Source of the DNA: Candidatus Gracilibacteria bacterium
Lineage (GTDB): Bacteria; Patescibacteriota; Gracilibacteria; BD1-5; UBA2023
Assembly: GCA_028687475.1 (NCBI GenBank)
Contig: JAQUAB010000001.1
Location: 248,001 to 312,000 of the forward strand
Reading direction: 5' to 3'
Length of the DNA: 64,000 nt
Shown here: piece after piece, positions 44,528 to 52,572 of the stretch
Numbering within the stretch: the stretch's first letter is position 1
Layout: each line of letters starts with the position of its first letter
Program-made: the position numbers and the translations under genes
Notes under the pieces: generated by a model
Database searches by the model: none
What the model was told of the DNA's origin: nothing
The model's input: the letters and a program-made list of their open reading frames with translations, nothing else

Positions 44528-44611
44528 TATCTTTCCCCAAGAGTACGAAGTACGATTGGTGAAGAAAGATATTATCCTGAGGTGAAACCGAAGGATCTCT
44601 CCAGATAATAT
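44528..44611. repeat. Two palindromic repeats after the flavoprotein gene
   Basis: The first has arms tatctttc / gaaagata (44528-44571) and the second arms tattatc / gataata (about 44569-44610) enclosing cctgaggtgaaaccgaagga. They separate the flavoprotein gene from its terminator. Confidence 0.6.
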
Positions 44612-44640
44612 AAATCGCTCATTCTATGGGCGATTTTCTA
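44612..44640 (+). terminator. Terminator between convergent flavin genes
   Basis: Stem AAATCGC / GCGATTT with a short T-run; it serves the plus strand and possibly apbE on the minus strand. Confidence 0.7.
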
Positions 44641-44641
44641 T

Positions 44642-45532
44642 TTATAAGAATAATTCCGATTTGCTCATCTTCGACTGATAAAAAGTACCATCATATCGCA
44701 CCAAAACGCCTTCAATCTCAGGAATATTCTCGAGCATCTCACATGCCATTTCCCATGGCATCACAGAAAGTGCGGTCGCATAACTATCTACACAGATTCC
44801 AGAAGTTCCTTCGATATAAGTCGCAACGACATCCTTCGCAGATTCTCCAGTCTTTGGATTGACAAGATGATGACTATTCCCCCATTTTCGCTTCGTACCA
44901 GCGCTACAAGCCAAGAAGCTCTCATCCAATATATATGTTCCGACAATCTCCTCACTCGAAAATGGACTCTCCAATCCTACTTTCCAACCACCTCGACCAA
45001 AAAGATCACCTCAAAAGTTGATGAGAAATCGTGGATATTTTTCGAGGATTTCTTTCAGAACATCGATCAAGTATCCCTTCCCTACTCCACCAAATTCGAG
45101 CTCAATATCTTTTCCGAGAGTGATACTTTTCTCCTGCAGAAAAATATCGCGATAATCTCCTCCACCTTTCGTCTCTGAACTTGAGAGAATATCATCAAAA
45201 ATATTTTCACTTTTCCGAATTTCCGTTTCTCGATTCCCATAACCAAGATCTCGTAGTCTTTTCCCAATCGTCGGATCGAAATATCCATCCGTTTTCTGCG
45301 CTACTTTGAGTGCGAATGAAAGCATACGGACAGCATCTTCATCGAGAATTCCTTTTCGAGAAATGTTGAGATTATGGAGCCAATTCCCGGGAATAAAACG
45401 AGAAAAATTCTGTTCAAAATCTTTTAATCGTTTTTCTATCAGTAAAAAATCTTCATCCACCGAAGTCGGCGAAGAAGACTCCAATCGAATCAAAAGATGC
45501 GTCCCAATAATATCAAGATCAAAACAATACAT
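44642..45532 (-). CDS. apbE: FAD:protein FMN transferase ApbE
   Basis: Attaches FMN covalently to Thr of exported proteins. It shows FSRFIPGNWLHNLN, GYFDPTIGKRLRDLGYG, the key EFGGVGKGYLIDVLKEILEK, LINFGGDLFGRGGWKVG with Gly by TGA, and SAGTKRKWGNSHHLVNPKTG near the C-terminal. SGICVDSYATALSVMPWE follows. 296 residues, TAA 44642. There is no signal peptide, unlike many periplasmic ApbE proteins. It is 3 nt downstream of an FMN-binding lipoprotein, its obvious substrate. Confidence 0.92.
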
Positions 45533-45535
45533 ACA

Positions 45536-45979
45536 CTAGAGTGATTGAATGAATTTCTCGAAGGCGGCAGTCGTGAGAGAGGCCCCGCCAATCGTATCTA
45601 TAGAAAAATCTTTCACTGATTTTCCGACGACTTTTCCAGAAACTCCTGATGCAAAATTATCTTGGTTATATTTGGAACCATCATTGGTAGCAAGTGTCCG
45701 AGAAGATGCTGCTGTGATGATGCCATTCTCAACGGTCACAGAAAACTCTACGTCGTCCATGCCCGCTGGAGATCGATATTGCACCACACGAGTCGTGGTC
45801 ATTGCCGTTGCAGACGAGGTAGATTCTGAACCTGAAAGCATATCAGGAGACGAAGTTCACGTCGAGATGGGAATATTTCTTTCTCCTGAAATAGAAGACA
45901 TCTCATTCGGATGAGTACAAGATGCAAGTGTAGAGATTGATGCCAAGAGAACTAGTGGAAGGAGAGCCGATGATTTCAT
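45536..45979 (-). CDS. FMN-binding lipoprotein 1
   Basis: 147 residues. The signal peptide MKSSALLPLVLLASISTLAS ends at a lipobox Cys. A Ser/Thr-rich linker is followed by an FMN_bind domain: VEFSVTVENGIITAASSRTL and the flavinylation motif DTIGGASLTTAAFEKF at the C terminus, the Thr being the expected ApbE target. One TGA in the linker. Ends TAG 45536 just before the apbE start, so the two are one operon. Likely a surface-anchored one- or two-electron carrier. Confidence 0.88.
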
Positions 45980-46055
45980 AAAATGGGTGTTAAAAAATAC
46001 TCACAAACGCGAGTATAAAGACTTTATAAAATAAATCAATTTTTATTCTGAGTTT

Positions 46056-46565
46056 TTAGATGCCGTTCACGAACTGTTCGAAAGCGGCAGTCGTGAGAGA
46101 GGCTCACCCAACAACATCGAGATTCAGTTCACTTGTCTTTTTTCCTACAACCGCAGAAGCAATACTTCGAGAAAAAGCACTCTGATATTTCTGATCATCA
46201 TGATCTCCTGACTGGAATGTGGCACTTGCAGCGGTGATAACTCCATCCTGAGTCGTCACAGAAAATTGTGTAGTTGTACTTCCATGATGAGATGGACTTG
46301 CATATGAAACCGTTTTTGTAGTTGTTGTTGGGGTGGTAGAACTCTCTACAGAAGAAGATGTTGTGATGGAACTCTCTACAGGAGTAGCTTGAATCTCCAC
46401 TGAAGAAGTCGAAGAATCTGTGACAGAGGAATCTGAAGAAGTAGTCTGATCTCACCCTTGTGGTCCACCAAAAGTACAAGAAGCAAGAAATGAGAGACAT
46501 ACAAGTCCGATAACAATAGTGAATATGAAGGTTTTGACAACAAGTGAATATGAAGGTTTTGACAT
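46056..46565 (-). CDS. FMN-binding lipoprotein 2
   Basis: 169 residues. Membrane leader and lipobox VIGLVCLSFLASC, a long Ser/Thr/Val linker (about 60 residues) and an FMN_bind domain TTTQFSVTTQDGVITAASAT ending VVGGASLTTAAFEQFVNGI, with the motif Gly encoded by TGA. Paralogous to lipoprotein 1. The first codons come from a 20-nt direct duplication (gaatatgaaggttttgac twice, 46521-46563) that lengthens the N terminus. Confidence 0.87.
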
Positions 46566-46629
46566 AATGAAGAAATTTATAATATAACGAAATGTGACTA
46601 TATAGAATATAGTTTAAATGAAATTAAAA

Positions 46630-46650
46630 AAGTCCGAATATTGCGGATTT
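46630..46650 (-). terminator. Hairpin before FMN lipoprotein 2
   Basis: Stem AAATCCG / CGGACTT followed on the minus strand by TTTTTAATTT. A second hairpin with arms aagagc and gctctt sits at 46662-46692 with a T-run on the minus strand; together they end the tRNA cluster transcript. Confidence 0.65.
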
Positions 46651-46661
46651 CTCAGGACAAC

Positions 46662-46692
46662 AAAAAAGAGCCTATTGAGAATAAGCTCTTTC
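46662..46692 (-). terminator. Terminator of the tRNA cluster
   Basis: Stem AAGAGCTTAT / ATAGGCTCTT followed by TTTTTTG on the minus strand, directly after tRNA-Glu. Confidence 0.75.
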
Positions 46693-46722
46693 TAAAAAGT
46701 ATATTTGTCCCTCACGAGATGA

Positions 46723-46797
46723 TGGTAGCGATACGGAGAATCGAACTCCGGTTTACGGGATGAAAACCCGCTGTCCTAACCACTAGACGATATCGCC
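46723..46797 (-). tRNA. tRNA-Glu (anticodon UUC)
   Basis: Cloverleaf on the minus strand: acceptor GGCGATA with TATCGCT (first pair G-U), D arm GTCTAGTGGTTAGGAC, anticodon loop TTTTCAT with stem GCGGG / CCCGT, T loop TTCGATT. CCA is encoded. First-distal gene of a four-tRNA run. Confidence 0.95.
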
Positions 46798-46869
46798 ATG
46801 CTCGAATGAGAATCCTTTCGGACGCGATCTAGTGAGGGACAAATGTACTTTAACTTTTCTGAACTGAAA

Positions 46870-46946
46870 TGGTCGGAGACGCGAGACTCGAACTCGCAAC
46901 CCCATGCTCCCAAAGCATGTGCGCTAGCCAATTGCGCCAGTCTCCG
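46870..46946 (-). tRNA. tRNA-Pro (anticodon UGG)
   Basis: Acceptor CGGAGAC / GTCTCCG, anticodon stem CATGC / GCATG around TTTGGGA, T loop TTCGAGT, CCA encoded. Confidence 0.95.
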
Positions 46947-46971
46947 AAAATTATGCTTCTGAAACGATAGA

Positions 46972-47048
46972 TGGTGGGCGTACCTGGACTTGAACCAGGG
47001 ACCTCGACATTATCAGTGTCGCGCTCTAACCAGCTGAGCTATACGCCC
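46972..47048 (-). tRNA. tRNA-Ile (anticodon GAU)
   Basis: Acceptor GGGCGTA / TACGCCC, anticodon stem CGACA / TGTCG around CTGATAA, T loop TTCAAGT, CCA encoded. It is not linked to rRNA genes here. Confidence 0.95.
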
Positions 47049-47133
47049 TTAAAAAAAGGAATTAGAATTCAGAATCTAGAAATGTTTTGTTTTCTAAGAA
47101 TCCAAACACTAACTCTGGTTGATTCAGAAAAAA

Positions 47134-47209
47134 TGGAGCGGGCGATGGGACTCGAACCCACAACAGTCTGCTTGGAAGGCAGAGACTCTAGCCATTGAGC
47201 TACACCCGC
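47134..47209 (-). tRNA. tRNA-Gly (anticodon UCC)
   Basis: Acceptor GCGGGTG / CGCCCGC, anticodon stem TCTGC / GCAGA around CTTCCAA, T loop TTCGAGT, discriminator U and CCA encoded. It reads GGA/GGG, not UGA, so the expected tRNA-Gly(UCA) of a table-25 genome must lie elsewhere. Confidence 0.95.
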
Positions 47210-47333
47210 ACGTGTCTTCGATGAACGAAGCTCACGCATTCTATAAAAACGTCTTCACTTGTCAAAAGTTTTTTAGAAAAATCATTTATTCTGCTCAATA
47301 ATATTTATAATCATTTTTTGATGGTACTGAGAT

Positions 47334-47365
47334 AGAAAAATCTCCCATGACCAGTGGGAGATTTT
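47334..47365 (-). terminator. Bidirectional terminator
   Basis: Stem AATCTCCCA / TGGGAGATT followed by T-runs on both strands; it ends the minus-strand gene at 47406-47810. Confidence 0.8.
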
Positions 47366-47405
47366 CGGAATTATAGATTTTTTTTAAAGCTTTATTTGGA
47401 ATCTA

Positions 47406-47810
47406 TTATTTTTTGGTTGGTTCTGTAGCCCCCGAAGCGGAATTCATATTTTTCTGGAGACAATCTACACTCACGATACCTACAGATCCAGTTCCAATAG
47501 TGACAGGAACTGCTTCTGTACAACCATCTTGGTATTGTTTCTCGAGAGCCTGAGCAAGTTGCGTAACAGCTGTTCCATATCCATTGTTGTAACCATTCTG
47601 GAGAACGTTACCACTGAATGAAGACATTGCCATATTCACCGCTGCACCATATCCATTGTTGTAACCAGCTTGTGCCGCTGCATCGAGCTTGGATCTCTCG
47701 ATGAGAGGATATGAAACAAAGTACAAGAAAAAGAGAGAAGTAAAGAGAACCCATGCAACTGCAAGAGTTTTTCCTACAGGAATATCTTGGAACAAATTGT
47801 TGGAAGCCAT
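47406..47810 (-). CDS. Small membrane protein with GYNNGYG repeats
   Basis: About 134 residues. One transmembrane helix (TLAVAWVLFTSLFFLYFVSY) after MASNNLFQDIPVGK, then two copies of QxGYNNGYGxAV separated by 18 residues, and a C-terminal domain with two Cys (DGCTEAV, VDCLQKN). I start at 47810; an ATG at 47867 would add 19 hydrophobic residues. No TGA. Family not recognised; the Cys pair and Gly/Asn repeat suggest an exported domain. Confidence 0.65.
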   Translation of the reverse strand: MASNNLFQDIPVGKTLAVAWVLFTSLFFLYFVSYPLIERSKLDAAAQAGYNNGYGAAVNMAMSSFSGNVLQNGYNNGYGTAVTQLAQALEKQYQDGCTEAVPVTIGTGSVGIVSVDCLQKNMNSASGATEPTKK

Positions 47811-47948
47811 AAATAGAAAAAGGTAAATGCTAAATACTCGGTTGAGTATATAAAAAACCGTTTTCATTTCAAGAAAAGATGACTTCCAAATCCATAAAAA
47901 TAATGTCTAATCTAAAAGAGTTCTCTGGAATATGAAAAAACGGAAAAC

Positions 47949-47970
47949 AAAAAAATCTCCTTTCGGAGAT
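47949..47970 (-). terminator. Terminator
   Basis: Stem ATCTCC / GGAGAT with a four-base loop, followed by TTTTTT on the minus strand; ends the 40-residue gene. Confidence 0.75.
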
Positions 47971-47999
47971 AATTCTTGAATTCTTTAGTTTATGAATTT

Positions 48000-48122
48000 T
48001 TAGAATTGAATGAGGCTTGCAGCTGCAAGAGCATTATTGGTAACCGCAAGAAGTCCGAGAAGAATCAGAGTATATGGACGGACGTTGTGTTTCGCATGGA
48101 ACTGTTCAATATGTTGTTTCAT
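48000..48122 (-). CDS. Small membrane protein (40 aa)
   Basis: Forty residues: basic N terminus KQHIEQFHAKHNVRPYT and one hydrophobic helix LILLGLLAVTNNALAAASLI ending QF. It has its own terminator. Too short for a family call. Confidence 0.5.
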   Translation of the reverse strand: MKQHIEQFHAKHNVRPYTLILLGLLAVTNNALAAASLIQF

Positions 48123-48197
48123 ATGAATAATTATTAGAGATAAAATGTAAAATTATCCTAACACATATTTTTTTATTTTGCAAATATTGGAGGTCTT

Positions 48198-48578
48198 TTA
48201 TTCTGATTTTTTCAGGAAATCAGGAAGCTCTTCTATTGAAGTGAGAAAATATCTCAATGCAAACATTACCAAACGCCTCTCAGCGTCAAGAGTATTATTT
48301 AGTCCTGTGCTTTTATTTCTCGGTGAATCAAGCTCCGAGAGTAATTCTTGGACTTGTTCTCGAGTGAGTCTCTCGATATGAAATCGATACATATAAGGAA
48401 CATCACCGATGGAAAACATCCTCTTCTGATCTAGTAACTTCGAGAACCGACTATTCGTATTCGCATTTCGCTCATCGAGAATACGATCGACAATATATCG
48501 AACAAATGGATATCATTGGAATTGTTGTGAATCTGTATATTTCCTAAATCATCGAAAAAAATCTTGGTATGTTTCCAT
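48198..48578 (-). CDS. Hypothetical protein (126 aa)
   Basis: Charged helical protein, METYQDFFRGFRKYTDSQQF at the start and LTREQVQELLSELDSPRN then DAERRLVMFALRYFLTSIEE. Two TGA codons, early. Lies just downstream of rsmG in the same orientation, 39 nt away. No family recognised. Confidence 0.6.
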
Positions 48579-48617
48579 GCTACAAATTAAATAGAAAGAG
48601 TTATAAATCTGGATCGG

Positions 48618-49244
48618 TTATTTTCTCGAAAATACGTAAATAATCCGCTCCTTACCAGCAAGTTCATATTCCATTTCCCCTTCCAATACAAGATTCAGTC
48701 GCTTAGTCACTTTGAGAATATCCTTTTTCTCATCTTCCGATGGCATCTTGTAGAGGATGATTTTCCCTGATTTCGCGAGAAATGGTTCCGCCCACGTGAG
48801 AATCTCTGTCATATATGCTGTCGCACGCGAGACGACAAAATCATACTGAGCCTTGTGTTCTGGATTTTTCGCGAGCACTTCTGCACGTTCTTGGATAGCG
48901 GTGATTCCTGTGAGACCGAGATTCTCTACGAAATGATTCATTGCCTTCACCTTTTTTCCTACAGAATCGAGTAAAGTAATCCGTAAATCAGGTGCAATAA
49001 TCTTCAATGGAATCCCTGGAAAACCTCATCCAGAACCGATGTCGAGAATCCGACCATGAAGTTCCACTGCTGCTGCGCCATAGAGCGAATCGACGAAATG
49101 TTTCTCTATAATTCCTGCTTCATCGCGAATCGCAGAGAGATTGGTATGAGAATTATACTCCATAAAAAGCGAGAGAAACTTCTGGAATTGTTCGAGTTCT
49201 TCATGGGAAAGATCGAAGTTATGTTGGAGAAATATGTTTTTCAT
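48618..49244 (-). CDS. rsmG: 16S rRNA (guanine527-N7)-methyltransferase RsmG
   Basis: Methylates G527 of 16S rRNA. Near residues 20-40 it has FQKFLSLFMEYNSHTNLSAI; then HFVDSL, the SAM motif LDIGSGGGFPGIPLKI with the middle Gly by TGA, and ITLLDSVGKKVKAMNHFVEN, FVVSRATAYM. 208 residues, normal. Start ATG 49244 (MKNIFLQHNFDLS). Confidence 0.95.
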
Positions 49245-49396
49245 ACCGAAAATGTATAGAAAAAACAGGAAAAAGCAAAAGGAGAAAAATATCAATACAA
49301 AATATTATTGTTTTCTCACAGATTCATTATAGTACAACAATAATACAAATGGAGACTTTTAGTTGCAAAATTCATGGAACATCTATAATTGAAGCA

Positions 49397-49533
49397 CCAC
49401 AACACATTCTCGACACTCTTTTTTGTATCAGACGGTATAAATGGGTAAACTATTTGCCTGCTCTTTGTATCTTTTTGGTACAAAAGTGTCGTGTGTTGTG
49501 GTAAACATCGTGGCAGTAGTTTACCCTTTTTTG
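49397..49533 (+). ncRNA. Structured RNA/attenuator candidate upstream of pilin gene
   Basis: Two interleaved stems. Stem A pairs 49397-49406 with 49492-49501 (10 bp), 49411-49416 with 49486-49491 (6 bp) and 49421-49427 with 49479-49485 (7 bp). Stem B pairs 49443-49452 (gggtaaacta) with 49517-49526 (tagtttaccc) plus tgcc 49454-49457 with ggca 49512-49515. Order A, B, A', B' is that of a pseudoknot or two exclusive folds. Stem B is followed by TTTTTT and ends 11 nt before the pilin ATG, so it could be a transcription attenuator. No known family matched from memory. Confidence 0.5.
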
Positions 49534-49543
49534 TTCGTCTAAT

Positions 49544-50050
49544 ATGATTCGAAAAAAATGATTCACTCTCGTAGAACTCATGATAGTCATCGCTATCATA
49601 GGTATTCTTGCATGAGTACTCTTCCCATCAGTTACTGGATATATTAAGAGGGCGCACGACGCTACGCGTTTTACTTGAGCAAAAACTATCAATACAGCCA
49701 TATTAACATACTCTACTGATCATGGAGATTATCCTCAATTTTCTCCATTACTTCTAAACACACAAGGGTTTACTCATGAATGTAAAGATTATCCAAACGG
49801 TTTTACTTGGGATCAAACTATGGAACCTATTATAAAACAATATGCGGGCACTTCTCCAAAAGACCGCATAGGAATATGGCCACTTTGTTATATGTACAAA
49901 TACTGAAGTTATTTTGCGTGTCCTAACTCTCAATGATACGTATTTATTTTCGCGACGGAATGAGTACGAGTCGACCTCGAACAGAACTACGCAATCCAGT
50001 GAGAAAACGGATCAGCTCATCGATATTGTTTCACTGTAGGACCGCAATAA
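49544..50050 (+). CDS. Type IV prepilin-like protein
   Basis: MIRKK-Gly-FTLVELMIVIAIIGI is the class III signal: prepilin peptidase cuts after Gly(-1), and Glu+5 is present. Gly(-1) is encoded by TGA at 49559, proof of the code. The mature part has the long hydrophobic helix, SVTGYIKRAHDATRF, TAILTYSTDHGDYPQFSPLL and three or more Cys. 168 residues ending TAA 50048. Probably a major or minor pseudopilin (GspG/PilA-like). Confidence 0.86.
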
Positions 50051-50184
50051 TAGAATCGACATCTCCGAAACCGAATCCAAAGCCATTTGTTCCTGTGGCA
50101 CCGAAGAGAATATTTCCTAAGACAAAAAGTGAGTAATTTTCTTGAGCCAATTTTCATAAAATAAATTTTCTATATACTCATGCT

Positions 50185-50958
50185 ATGGAAATTAAAAAGA
50201 ATTTAGTTCAACTACGAACTCAGATAAGAAAAAATTCTCAGAAAATCACTAATTTTATTGATGTAAATCATATTAATCTCTATAAAAAAGCTGGGCGCAA
50301 AGAAATCTGTATGTTTTGTGGAACTGATGATAATCTAAGTAAGGAACACGTTTTACCAAAGTGGGTATTCGAATGATGTTCAAAGAAATTCTTTATTACA
50401 ACCATAAATAATTCCGAACAGACATACAATAAAACAACCATAAAAGCCTGTAAATATTGCAATTCGGAAATTTTAAGTTCTCTCGAAAGGTATATAAAAA
50501 GGTTATTTGAGAAATATAAAGATATTGCATTTGATTTAAATGACGAAGAAATTGGTGATATAATTTGTTGGCTAGAAGTTATCGAATATAAGTTCCAGAT
50601 TCTCGATATGCGAAGAAAATTTCTTAAATATTCTTGAAGTGACTTTATACCATATTTAAGAAATCTCCCTATTGCCATAATGGCAAGCGAAGATTCCCCA
50701 TCAAAAATACTCACATTATTTCGGAAGGCTCTAAAAAATATTTCAGTAAAAAATAAAACTTCCAAGATTAATTCCTTAGTTTTATTTAAAACAAAGAATC
50801 AATGATTTCATTTCTTTCATAAAACGAATGACTTTATATTTTTAGAATTACCAAAATATAAAATAGCATTATTTTATTTCTTTGATAGGAAGTTCATAAC
50901 TAACAGAGAAGCTTATGAGGAAGCTATAAAGATTATTAAGAAGCAATATTCTTCCTAG
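50185..50958 (+). CDS. HNH-type nuclease-like protein
   Basis: 257 residues, AT-rich. Zinc-binding CMFCGTDDNLSKEHVLPKWV followed later by ACKYCNSEILSSLERY, an HNH-type arrangement with two CxxC pairs and a His. The rest is Lys-rich and helical. TGA at WVFEGCS and two other sites. Plausibly a restriction or defence nuclease, but no partner gene is adjacent. Ends TAG 50956. Confidence 0.7.
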
Positions 50959-50963
50959 TAAAA

Positions 50964-51974
50964 CTATACACCCACCCCCCACCAGAAATCCATATTCTCC
51001 CCTACCCCAAGCGATATGATTCCCAGTTTTTCCGAGAGGATTCCTGTAGCATCAACACTATCCGCGTATCATTGCCATGGCTCGAGACAGAGGAACGGAG
51101 CATTCGGTTGTTTCCAGAGAGCGAAGTGTGGGAAATTCCCTCGATCGAATTCGAGGGTTTTTTGGTTCTTTTTCTGAAGTGTGATTCTCTGAGAATGGAG
51201 TTCACGGAATATCATCGCATCTTTTTCGAAGAATGATTCCGAGAGTAGAAGACTATATTCATGTTTTTTTGTCATCTCGTCAGAGATCTCTTCCAGATTC
51301 ACTTTTTGAGAACCAGATATATTTTCACTCATAATTTGAGGAGAAAGGGATTCCTCCTTCGTCGGAATGACAAAAGAAGAAGCCAGAAGTCATTTCTCGA
51401 GACGATCCACGATGAGTGTATCTTTCTCTCCTTCGAATCTGATACTACACTCATCGATACTCTCTATCACAAACGCTGGATGTCAGCCGATCGAGAACAG
51501 AAGTGGTTCATTTCCCGTATTTCTGACTGAATATTCGACACGAAGTCAGGATTCGTTCAATATATAGGTAATCGTCAATGCGAAATCGAATGGATATTTC
51601 GATCGTGTTTGCTCATCGGAAACGAGTTGGAAAGTGAGAGAATTTCCTGGAAGATGGATTGTTTTGCTTTCACTCGCAATGACAGGGATATTACTGTCTT
51701 CATTTTGCATCTTGCATCTTGCATCTTGAATCAATGTGAATTCCCTATCCCGTGCGAATCCATGCTGGGAAAGTATATATTCTTTGTTATTATGCATATA
51801 TTTCCCATCACGAAGTCACCCAACAATCGGAAAAAGAACAGGAGATTGTCGCTGCCAGAATCCTTCTTTTTTCTGGTAGAGGTATTCCGTTCATCATCTC
51901 TGGAGGGATTGGAGCTCTGCTCCGAGAGAGGACACGGTGATCGATGAGTCCGCATAAGTAAGAGTATATTGCAT
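50964..51974 (-). CDS. Aldose 1-epimerase family protein with repeat inserts
   Basis: Galactose-mutarotase-like fold. TVSSLGAELQSLQRGGTEYL at residues 12-31, FPIVGGLRDGKYMHNNKEY, LSQHGFARDREFTL with the catalytic His, FSIGWHPAFVIE and C-terminal APFLCLEPWQGYADSVDATG. Three translated repeats: residues about 81-92 (IQDARCKMQNED), 97-107 (VIASESKTIH) and 200-212 (FVIPTKEESLSP). Homologues run on without these. TGA codons supply several conserved Gly. 336 residues. Confidence 0.86.
51339..51376. repeat. REP-like repeat in aldose epimerase gene
   Basis: gaggagaaagggattcctcc continuing to cgtcggaatgacaaaag is the palindromic aatgacaaaa-ending unit, in frame. Confidence 0.75.
51653..51733. repeat. 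Two adjacent repeats in aldose epimerase gene
   Basis: A unit gatggattgttttgctttc ending in cgcaatgaca (51653-51684) is followed by three cttgcat units and one cttgaat (51700-51733). Both are in frame with the gene. Confidence 0.75.
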
Positions 51975-52057
51975 AGGATAAGAAAAATGGATTGTCGAAA
52001 AAGTCTACAGAAAAAGCAGAAAAAAACAAAAATAGAGCATCTCTGTAACAGAATTTT

Positions 52058-52321
52058 CTATGGATAGTTGCGATAGATGTCCTTCCTATGGAGAACTCGA
52101 TCAACAATGATAATCTCATCGAGATATCGGAAACCAATACGATAATCTCCGATTCTGGCACGATAAAATCCTTTGAATCCAACAAGTTTCTTGATATCGT
52201 ATATTTCTTGGATATGAGAAGCTTCAGAAATCTGTAGTAAAAATTCCGTTACTTTTGGTCTAACGGAATGGGGAATTCGAGCAAAATCTTTTTCGAATGT
52301 TCTTTTGATCTCTACTCTCAT
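52058..52321 (-). CDS. RelE/ParE-family toxin
   Basis: 87 residues: VEIKRTFEKDFARIPHSVRP, KLVGFKGFYRARIGDYRIGF and VDRVLHRKDIYRNYP, the RelE core (K..L.G....R.R.GDYR..Y). RelE proteins cut mRNA at the ribosome. The ATG lies inside the upstream antitoxin gene. No TGA codons. Confidence 0.9.
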   Translation of the reverse strand: MRVEIKRTFEKDFARIPHSVRPKVTEFLLQISEASHIQEIYDIKKLVGFKGFYRARIGDYRIGFRYLDEIIIVDRVLHRKDIYRNYP

Positions 52322-52518
52322 GATGAACGAAGAAAATCTGCAAGACTGATAGTAGGCTCATCATCGGTCTCTCGCATACGCATACCAAGGATGATATCCT
52401 CCATCTCCTCGGGATGAGAATGAGAAAATCGCACAAAATATGGAAGTGCATCTTGAATATCCTTTGCATGTGGTGATTGTGGAATGTCAAGCGATATAGT
52501 AGTAGTCATGTTTTTCAT
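52312..52518 (-). CDS. Antitoxin of the RelE pair
   Basis: 68 residues, MKNMTTTISLDIPQSPHAKD to ISLADFLRSSGE. The codon after RSS is TGA, so the frame continues two more codons to TAG 52312, enlarging the overlap with the toxin. An ATG at 52509 gives a shorter form. N terminus likely forms the DNA-binding part; unlike classic AbrB or RHH sequences I cannot place it. Confidence 0.7.
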
Positions 52519-52572
52519 TATATATTGATTTTCTTGATTGCAAATTTTTTTCTTTTCTTATAATGTCGGCCA

